In this document: one piece after another, positions 47,182 through 57,300 of the stretch
Layout: the number at the start of each line of letters is the position of its first letter
Numbering within the stretch: the first letter of the stretch is position 1
DNA from: Crambe crambe
Lineage: Eukaryota; Porifera; Demospongiae; Poecilosclerida; Crambeidae
DNA length: 64,000 bases
Assembly (NCBI GenBank): GCA_963924555.1
Contig: OZ004590.1
Location: 6,192,001 to 6,256,000, forward strand
Reading direction: 5' to 3'
Translations under genes and position numbers: made by a program
The notes under the pieces: generated by a model
Told to the model about the DNA's origin: nothing
The model's database searches: none
Seen by the model: the letters and a program-made list of their open reading frames with translations, nothing else

Positions 47182-50020
47182 ATGGATGTCTATTTTCTGA
47201 TTTTCATGTTAGCTGTTTCAGGATTAATTCAACATTCAGGTATATAACAGCAAGCTAGCTAAAATCTGATTAAGCTTACTCAATATCTGCAGTGCTAGTG
47301 TCAGCTCAAAGTGCTATAATCAGCAATGTGCGTCTGAATGGTGGTGGTAACTCAGGAACACTACAATTTGATAACTCTGTAGGAAGTGGATGGCTGAATT
47401 ATTGTGAATGGGATAATAATATCATCAGAATTAAATCTGTGATATGCCGCATGTTGGGATATGAGTCTGACAGTGAAAGGATCTCACACTCAAGCAAGTG
47501 GAATCATTTATACCAAAATCTATGCTAAAATACTAAAATGCTTTTGTATTGTGCTATTACCACTGAAATGTGTATTCTGCACTGGCATAGGAACATGGGG
47601 TCACCGGTAGCCAGGGCCACCCTTAATTTTTGAGGAATAGTCATTTATCACTTGTGCTACACTACATCCTCAACCTCCTTGACAAATCACAATTTAGAAC
47701 TAGAAGCTGCAACTAAAGCAAAGAAGTTAGTGTTGGCCTTCTAATCAAATGATTATCCAGGGCTGGATCCAAGATTTTAGATAGGTGGGGTTGGGCACAC
47801 ACAGCACATAAAATTATGGGGGAATTTTTTTGAAGGACCCATGTTGACCTCACTGACAGGACTGTCTTGCTTCATGCACTGTGTGATCGCCTGCATATGT
47901 ATATGTTGGAGGCCACAGTGCAATACAGATGTGTTATATTTCTATTTTCCGAGAGATGATATAGATGATATGTGCATGGTCACAGGTGTCATAGTTACCA
48001 CTCCTGGATCCAGCTGTTATCACATTATGTTAATGTGAAATAGCTCTAATTTTGCAATCAATTTATGCCCCCAACCTGGCCACTCTAAGGAAAACCATCT
48101 TCCTATGCTACTGTTCAGCATGGAGATGAATGACAGCCTAGCTATATATTAATCGAACAATCTAAAATGTACTTTGTACTAATTCAGAATTGCTATGGTT
48201 ACTAAACTGTTGAATTGTCATAACAATGTATATTATGACATTATTTTAAGTGTAGGAGGAAGCAACCTTTATGATGGAAGTACACGTTATTTGAGATATA
48301 CCCTTACCTGCAATGGAGATGAGGCTACTATATCTGATTGTAGAGTCAACAATAATTATTATTGGAGATCTTTGCACTGCTATACAACCATAATAACTTG
48401 TCCTACATGTAAGCTAAGAATAACTATAACCAATTAGTCAAATAATGTGCTTCCAGCAGAATATGTCTAGCTATGTTTTCAACCACAGGTCACTAACTAG
48501 TTAGAAGGGATCAAAGTAGTTAGTGACCTGTGGTTTCTGTATAGTTTGCATTAATTGAAGTAAAACTGATCAGGCAGAGTTTTTTAGGTGTCTAACAAAT
48601 GGAAGTAAAATGTATAGTAAATTTTTACGACTAATGGAAGTAAATGTATTAGGTAAATGTTTATAACTAATGGAAGTAGCTAAATGTATTAATATATTTA
48701 CTTCCATCATTTACTATATTCCACTTAATACATTTACTTCCATTAGTTATAAACATTTACTTAATTAAGTGGGAGGCTATTTAGAAATTATAAACTTGAA
48801 GAGCAGTACATCTCGAGCACTCAAGACTATTACTGAGTTATTCTAACTTCATACGAAAGCACTTAGCTAAAGTGGATCATATCATAGAATAGCATGGCTA
48901 CTAAAAACCTATATACTCTGCTCAAAATTTGATTGTTGTGATATCATCCTTGGTTAGGTCAGCATGGATCTGTTCGTTTGACTGGTGGATTGGTTCCACA
49001 ACAAGGTAATGTTGAAGTTTGCTTAAATGGAGCATGGTCAAGAGTGTGCAGTAGAAATTGGGACTATAAGGACTCCTTTGTCGTGTGCAGACAGCTGGGA
49101 TACCCTGCCACTCAAGCAGGTATACTGGCTTTTATTGATATGCACTCTATACATTTATAGTACTTCCATCACCTGAGTGTATACCCAATATAATTTTTAT
49201 CACCTTTGTTGCAGAACATACAACTATCACATCCTATGGTCACATAGGCTTTGTGCCATCCAGTAATACCTACAACTGTATTGGAAATGAGAGTTCTCTA
49301 CTCAACTGTAACTATGTGTCTGATCAGAATTGCCAACTTGCTGGAACCTCAATTAGTTTCTCTCAACAAATCCATCTCTTTTGCAAGGGACAAGTTGCAG
49401 GTATATTATTAGCTATCTTTAGTTTTGTTTTGCTTTGTTCTTGTTTTTTATTTTCACAAATCCACAAATATTTTTCTCCCATGATGATTACCTACTGTCT
49501 TAATCCTTCACTTCTAGTGTGTGGGTGGGTTGGGGGGCAACACAATGTCATAATAAACACTCCATGGTGCAATATTTAGATCTCAATCAGTGTTCTCCTG
49601 GGGCAATACGTCTCTCTGGTGGAAGGGATCAGTTTGAGGGGAGAGTGGAGGTGTGCAGTAATAATGGACTCTGGGGAACTGTGAGTCGTCGTACAGGATG
49701 GGATTCCAATGATGCTACAGTGGCCTGCAGACAACTTGGATTGCTTCAAGGAAGTGGAATATTAACAAGTATATAATAACTATCTCTTGATGCCTCTGTT
49801 TCAGTAACTATAATTATTACTGTTATTATATTGTACAGGAATTACATTGCCAACCTTTGGACCTGGGGTGGGACCGATCCTGCTATATAATGTGAGGTGT
49901 ACTGGATCTGAAGGAAGACTTGTGGACTGTCCATCTGGCAGTTATAATTATGGTACTCACCACAACAATGATGCTGGTGTGAGGTGCCAATTAAATTCTG
50001 AATCAGGTAGCTATGCATGA
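47182..50020 (+). CDS. SRCR receptor copy 2: signal peptide plus 3 SRCR, no TM
   Basis: Exons 47182-47239, 47293-47493, 48256-48408, 48958-49119, 49215-49400, 49580-49768 and 49839-50006 are all phase 1 and open. Signal peptide MDVYFLIFMLAVSGLIQHS; SRCR-1 with VRLNGGGNSGTLQF and VICRMLGYES; SRCR-2 [24 protein letters not shown]-3 [18 protein letters not shown]. Intron 2 would need a GC donor (A|GCAAGT), where copy 3 has GT. After the last exon no further SRCR, Ig or TM exon appears before the relic at 50.5 kb. Reading through the last donor gives ESGSYA and a TGA at 50018-50020, so a secreted three-SRCR protein is possible; a truncated, dying gene is the alternative. Sequence is close to copies 1 and 3 in SRCR-2/3, more divergent in SRCR-1. 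Confidence 0.68.
48480..48765. repeat. Two inverted repeats in intron of copy 2
   Basis: CCACAGGTCACTAACTAGTT pairs with TAGTTAGTGACCTGTGG (48,483-48,534). Further on, AATGGAAGTAAATGTATTA-type units pair with their complements TAATACATTTACTTCCATTA (48,597-48,762). Probably small MITEs. Confidence 0.65.
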
Positions 50021-50520
50021 GTTAAGCCCATACATAATTGCAATAGAAGTCAAAAATCTAGCACACCAATTTTTATCATTCAGCAAGAATTAGCTACACT
50101 GAACCTATATTGCTAAGGCCCCTCCCCAAACCACTGTATATATATAATATTATGTATGTACCTCTTTTGTTTTTTTGGTCAGATGGCATGCCTGTCAGGT
50201 GGTCCATGAACTACTTGGGAATCACTTACTGCAACTAGCAGCACGATTTCTCTTTCTAGTTTCTGATGATTTTTAATGGCTTTTGTAGACTCGTATAGCT
50301 ATAAGTTGTGAATAGCTACACCATTTGCTGTAGCCAAGTACTTCATACATTCACTTTTATCTTTGAAGTGGCAAAGGTAAAGTTCCTATGGAAGTAAATG
50401 TATTAGGTAGATATAATAATGGTGTTATTGAGACTATGTACATCTCAAAGCATTTTGAAAACACAAGTGCTAAGTGAATAGAATAGCATCTCTATAGCTA
50501 CTATCAATTTAATTGTTGTG

Positions 50521-50856
50521 ATATCACCTATACTTGGTTAGGTCAACATGGAGCTGGTTCCATAGCAAGGTAAATTATTTTAGTTGGATCATGGTCCAGA
50601 ATGTGTAGCATGGTATAGTAGGACTTTATTGTGTACAGCAAAGACTTTTTCTTGTGTCAACACAGGAAGGAAGTATTATTACAAAGTCGTGCAACAACAC
50701 TATAACATGTGACCTGCTCTGATAGCTAGCTTTATAGCTACAGCAGCTGCTGGATAAGTGCAAGTAAAGGATAATTCAGTGTTTGAAGTAGCTTAGTTGT
50801 GTACAGCCAGCATGGATGTCATATATTTCATTACTGGATTACTTCAGCATTCAGGT
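50521..50856 (+). pseudogene. Relic of a further SRCR receptor copy
   Basis: GGTTAGGTCAACATGGAGCT at about 50,541 and GGATCATGGTCCAGAATGTG at about 50,586 are decayed pieces of a first-half SRCR exon (compare 48958-49119), with deletions that destroy the frame. At 50,812 ATGGATGTCATATATTTCAT leads into ACTTCAGCATTCAG|GTATAG, a shortened signal-peptide exon (MDVIYFITGLLQHS). No exons follow before copy 3. It marks another, lost member of the cluster. Confidence 0.65.
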
Positions 50857-51029
50857 ATAGTTAATGTTATTGCAAGCTTTCTGCAATGTATTTGAATGAA
50901 GATGGCTGGCTGATCACTGTAAAGTGATCTCAAGTGATCAAAATATCTGTTTATAAAAATCATTTAGATGGCTCCTAGCTATTATTCACAAAAGTGCAGG
51001 CTTGTGAGTGCACACCCCTAGTAGCTACA

Positions 51030-51115
51030 CACTGTAAAAATGAAAGTGTACACTACACACCTATAGTGTGTGTAGTGCATGCATTGTACACCTGGTGTAT
51101 AATATTTTAGTGTGC
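51030..51115. mobile_element. Partial mariner-type MITE
   Basis: CACTGTAAAAATGAAAGTGT end followed by CACACCTATAGTGTGTGTAG; the right end is missing. Confidence 0.65.
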
Positions 51116-51311
51116 ATATGTGTTATTGATTATAAGCTGTTACGGTAATTATCATTGTTGAGTCCAGTCAAGGAATATTAAATAGCGTGTATCTTGCATG
51201 GCTACCACACAAATAAAACAATCAGTGGTTAAAATAAACATGCTATAAGCAAAGTCAAGCAAAAAAAATAAATTAGAGCATGTGATTATAATATAACTTC
51301 CTGTCACTGTT

Positions 51312-51360
51312 ATTAATTCTGCAGCTAATGATAGTTCAGTAGCTGTAGCCACTAGCCAAC
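51312..51360 (+). promoter_or_regulatory. Conserved 5' flank of receptor copy 3 (shared with copy 1)
   Basis: AATTCTGCAGCTAATGATAG, TTCAGTA(A/G)CTGTA and GCCACTAGCCAAC directly before the ATG are nearly identical to 34,945-34,993 before copy 1. This may include the 5' UTR and core promoter; identity may also just reflect recent duplication. No TATA box is evident. Confidence 0.4.
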
Positions 51361-54300
51361 ATGGTTGTCTACTTTCTGATGGCTATGTTAGCCTTTCCAG
51401 GATTAATTCAGCATTCAGGTAACTAACTAATGAAAGCTATTTTAGTTAAGCTTACTAGCTACTATTATATGCCTGCAGTGTCAGCTCAAAGTGTTAAGAT
51501 TAGTGATGTACGTCTGAATGGTGGCTCCAGTCACAACACAGGCACACTGCAGTTACTCATTCCTGTGGGAACTGGTGGCTGGCAGACCCATTGTTTATCT
51601 CTAAACAGCAGAATTGCATCAGTGGTATGTCGCATGTTAGGATATAGCACCAATGGGATCTCATATTCAGGTAAATAAAACCTCTTCAGTTACACTTTGC
51701 AATCCAATTCATATCAAAGTGTCTTCCCCATGTGCACAAATTACACATAGCTACAGTACTGACAATTATCCCATGCAGGAGGAATCAGACTTACTGGTAA
51801 TTATTTGAGATATTCTTTCACCTGTGATGGAGATGAGGCTACCATAGCTGATTGCAGGAGCTATGGTTATTCCAGATACCCCTATTGTTACCCAACTCTA
51901 ATCACCTGCCCAACATGTAAGCTCTACAGCAACTAACTAGCTATAAAGGAACAGTTTCTTGCACTTTGAAATGGTACTATAGGATTTGAGAGTGGCTATG
52001 TTGTATCACTTTTTAATGAGTGTACATGCAGTGAACAAACTGGCTCTTAGGTCATATGACTCATTGATGTATATATATTTAGGTCTAGGCTCCAAGTGTA
52101 GGTATGGTAAAATTAAGTGTCATGATTAGTAGCTATAGCACCTTATGAAGTAAAATTCAAACCAATAATTATATGCATGAACACTAATGACATATTTTCT
52201 TTATAAGTGTACAAAAACACCTTAATGAGATTTCAAATAAAAAGTGTAATAGCAAGCTAATTGATCAGCGGCAGTAAAATAACGGCAGTAAAATATCAAT
52301 TCTTCGGTGCATTTAGTTTAGGGAACAGAATTAAATCCACTTGAAATGTTTTGCTTTTTATAGTATTATGAAGAGTTACATAGCATCATCAAAAAGTAGT
52401 CTATGATTTAAAGTAAACTCACTTAAACAAACCATAATCATAATAAACATAACAAACCTGTTTAGGTATACCTACGTAGTTTAGGAAATAGTTTCTCAGG
52501 CACTTCAATCACAAAAGTCATGTAGGTTGCACATCTTTGAAACCACTCCCACTTCCTATGGCCTTGAATAATACCAGTATCCTTAGCTAGAAGCACACTC
52601 CACTGTATAGTTTTAGCATAACTGCAACTAAAAACTAGCCATGCATGTTTAATAATTCAATGGCACATGTAAGCATTTACAGCTTTCTATGAATGGAGCT
52701 TCCTAGTTGGAACCCCACTTACATGACTTTGTCTCTGACAGCAATATCAAGCACTGGAACCCATCAGCTACTTTAATTGCTCAATTGCTCACTGTCACCT
52801 GAGTCAATACTAAAAATATCTCAACTAGACACAAATTCATGCATGCCATGCATTAGAATATGTAGCTATACATGATGTGATCCATTACTATATAGCATTT
52901 TATATAATGCAAGAGAAACACAATGCCTCCACATACTTATATCCTATGCACATACATAGTAGCATATGGAGGGCTTTAATCCTTGATTCTTAACCTCATA
53001 GGTCCAAATGGAGCTGTTCGTCTGACTGGTGGGTTGGTTCCACACCAAGGTAACATTGAAGTTTGCTTGAATGGATCATGGTCCGGAGTGTGTAATCAAA
53101 ATTGGGACTATAAGGACTCCTTTGTTGTGTGCAGGCAACTTGGCTATCCTGCCACCCAAGCAGGTACTATTCATGTCAGTCCATGCATTATTATCATGAA
53201 GACTAAATTCTTCTTATATAGCTATACTTTATAGCTTATGATTCATTTGCAAACACTATTCTTCTGGTAATTCATTTTGTTATAATCATAGTGTTTGCTT
53301 CCAAGACACAAAACAGTCGCATAGGCTTTGTACCATCCACTAATGCCTACAACTGTATTGGAAATGAGAGTTCTCTACTCAACTGTAACTATGTGTCTGA
53401 TCAGTCATGCCAGCTTGATAACTCAGTTGGTCTTTATCGACAAATTAACATCTTTTGCAGAGGAAACCTTGCAGGTAGCTATAAAATTTAGCTTCATTAT
53501 AAAGTATATTAATACACTACCATATCAGTATCACGATAATTATACATAATAATTCATAGATATCAATCAATGCACTCCTGGGGAAATACGTCTCTCTGGT
53601 GGTAGGGATCAGTTCGAGGGAAGAGTTGAGGTGTGCAGTAATGGAGTGTGGGGAACTGTGAGTCGTACAGGATGGGACTCCAATGATGCCACAGTGGCCT
53701 GCAGACAACTTCGATTGCTTCAAGCAAATGGAATAGTAACAAGTGAGTGATAGTTGGTTGTGATCTTCAAACCTGAGCTATCATTGTCATCATTGCAGTA
53801 GCTAGCTATTATGATTCTGATTATACTATGCACAGGAGTTACATTGCAGACTTTTGGACCTGGTGTGGGACCAATTTTACTGTATAATTTGAGGTGTACT
53901 GGATCTGAAAGTAGACTTGTGGACTGTCCATCTGGCAGTTATTCGTATGCTCTTGACCACAGCAATGATGCTGGTGTAAGGTGTCAACATAATCCATCAC
54001 CAGGTAATGCCATGGAGGAAAGGAGGCACTTGCATGGGCATATGTGCCATCATGTAACAAAGGACTTGGCTTTTGAATCATGTGTCCTCATATTTTATCT
54101 TCTCTCTGAAACAGTCCATACTTGCACTTACGGAGAGGTTCGTCTTGTTGGAGGAAGCAGTTCTAGTGAAGGGCGAGTAGAGATGTGCTACAGAGGAGTG
54201 TGGGGGTCCATATGCACTTCTGGATGGAGTAACAATGATGCTTTTGTGGTGTGTAGACAGTTAGGATTCCAAGGAGAAAGTAAATCAAAGAGGAAAACAC

Positions 54301-57300
54301 TCAAACTATGAAGTTATAAAATGTTGCTTTCACAGATAGCACAGCAATAAGATCTCTAGCCTATGGTGAGGGATCTGGCCCTTATTTACTGAGTGGAGTT
54401 GGATGCAGTGGTCATGAAAGGAATCTAACAGAATGCTCACGTTCATATTCACAACTTGGATCTCATGCTTGCTCCTCTAGACAGGATGCTGGAGTTCACT
54501 GTGAAGGTGGATAATTTGAAATGCATGGGCTTGTAGGGGCATCACTATCAATGAAGGAGCACAGTATTTTTAGCACACTGGTGATTGTTGTTGTTCTTGC
54601 CATAGCTTATCGCTTTAATATTTATATTCCACCTAAATTATCATAAACCTATACACATGACAAATGCATTGCATTATATAATTATGGCTTTCAGTTACTA
54701 GATGTAACCATGGTGATGTGCAGGTATACCAAGGAAACAGCAGAGCAGATGGTTTAGCTCAAGTGTGCATCAATGGACTGTGGGCAAAAATATGCTACCA
54801 GAATTGGAATATTAACAACAGCAATATATTCTGTAGACAATTACTTGGAAGAGAGAATACAGGTAGGTATAAGCTTATGACAGCAGTATTATTAAGTGAC
54901 ACATGCATACACACACAGTCACATACAGGGGGGTAGGAAGATGATTTGAGGTAGGGGTGCTATAATTCTGTGTACTTGGGGGGGGGGGGGGGGGGGGGGG
55001 GCATTGTAAGATTATGAAAAAGTAAAACAAAACAACAACTATAACAACAACTTTAAAAATTTCCAATTCTCCACAGTAGAAATAAATTCTCTAGCTACTT
55101 TATATAACATAATGCTATGTTGCAAGTGGCTGTACGTATTTCAAGGGGTGCTAACAAGAAAATCTAGGGGTGCTACAAAAATTAATAGAAAAGCAATGTA
55201 CAACCTCCAAAATCTAGGGGCTACAGCACCCTTTGAACCCCCCTTTCCTATACCCCCTGACATACACAACCATAAATTCATGCTCTATATGAATGGGCTG
55301 GCTGGATAAAAAAATTAGCTATTTTATGTGAAGTTTTCCATGAATAGCTATACAAGCACATTTGTTTGTATAAATATAAAGGAAAAAGCATTTCATGAAA
55401 TGAAAAAAGATGTAGGGATGACCACTGCTCAAAAAAGTAAGGAAACAAGAAGGATGGAAATGGGATCAATCTTTGTTCTGTATATCCAGCCAACAATCCC
55501 TACATATACGTCGGGTAACTTCAGATTATAGTGTAGTAATGCTGCGTATATGTAGGGATTGTTGGCTGGATATACAGAACAAAGATTGATCCCATTTCCA
55601 TCCTTCTTGTTTCCTTACTTTTTTGAGCAGTGGTCATCCCTACATCTTTTTTCATCTCACGAAATGCTTTTTCCCCTTACATGGTCTTTTTTCCTCTCTT
55701 TTATGGTTTTAGCTATGTATAGAGTTCATTCTTCTATGTGTATGCAGGGACAGATGAAAGAAGTTCTCCAATAGTTCTCCAATAGCATACCAACCCAATC
55801 ATTATCGAGTCAAGGTGTTGTGTTTCGTTGAGCCATACTTGGAAGTCGAAGATGCTGAAATAGAGTCTACCGTGGTGAATCTAAATCCCCGAATCGATAC
55901 AGTAGTCTATCATCATATCCAGAGCTAGCTAGCTAGCTAGCTAGCTAGAGACAGCTGAGTAATATTATAATTTCGAATAATTGGATATCAAATACATGCG
56001 CATGCGTATTATAGAAAAGATGGCTTCCTAATTGAATTAATCGAGTGCTGTGCTCCGTAGTGTCTCCTTTTTCATCGACTCTTTCGAGGATCAACGAGTA
56101 GAAAAGATCGTAGTTCGTAGAATTTGGAGTGGATTTGTCCAGAAATCATAGCTGTAGCTTGAGTGGTTCGAGAGATATGGTTGTCTAAGAATAATAATAA
56201 TAATAATAATAAGGCCACATCAAATTAATTACTTGTTTATCATCCTAATTTCTTCAAAAAATAGTAGAGGGGGGGAGGCTTTTATTTTTATTTTTTATTG
56301 GTTTCCATGGCAACTATTTATACAGGATCTAAAAAGCAAACGAGTATAAACATGGATATCATTATGGAAACATGCACAAAAAGCTGAAGTTTAACAAAAA
56401 GTCATAAAAAAAAAGAAGCTGAAGTTCCTGCACACTTTATAATAGCCACCAAAACTAAAATCACATGAAAATCACACCTGAACTTCAAATAGAGCACACC
56501 ATGCGCATGCTCAGTAGAAATAAAATTAAAAGTCCAGAAGAGCAAAAATCAGGAGAGGGAGGGGATGATAAACAAGTAATTAAGTTGATGTGGCCTAATA
56601 GAGAAGAAGAAGAAGAATCCAGCGATTTACCTGCTTGCCGTATTTCTGAAACGGTAAGCTCCCTGGTCCTGAAACTTGGTCTGCACATTGTAGTAGGCTC
56701 TAGTAGGCTGGATAATCATTCACAGTAGCTTTTGTTAGGTCTAAGTGGGGGAACTAGAATTTCACTTTAGTATTAGTCTATAGGCGGCGCGCGCGGCCGT
56801 CCGAGTCATCCCTACATAGAGAGTGCTACCGCACTCTCTGATATTTATTAACTAATGGTAACTATTATGTATGTTATTTATTTTGTAGCTGCACTATATA
56901 CTACTTACCAGAACGGAAGAATCACCCCTTCCCTCATGAATGTTGTATGTAATGAAATCAGTGCAACAATTGTCCATGGCTGCAGTTATCAGTACACAAA
57001 TTCAAGTTGTACCAGCATATATATTGGTTGTTATGGTTAGTAGCAATCATAATAAGTTAGTAGCAATCATAATAAATTAGTAGCTACCACAATAAGTTAG
57101 TAGCGATCATAATAAGTTAGTAGCTATCACAATAAGTTAGTAGCTATCATAATAAGTTAGTAGCTATCATAATAAGTTAGTAGCTATCATAATAAGTTAG
57201 TAGCTATCACAATACACTGTAAAAATGAAAGTGTGTACTGCACACTAAATTGTCCCAATACACACACTAAAAACAAAACAGTGTGTGTATTGGGACTATA

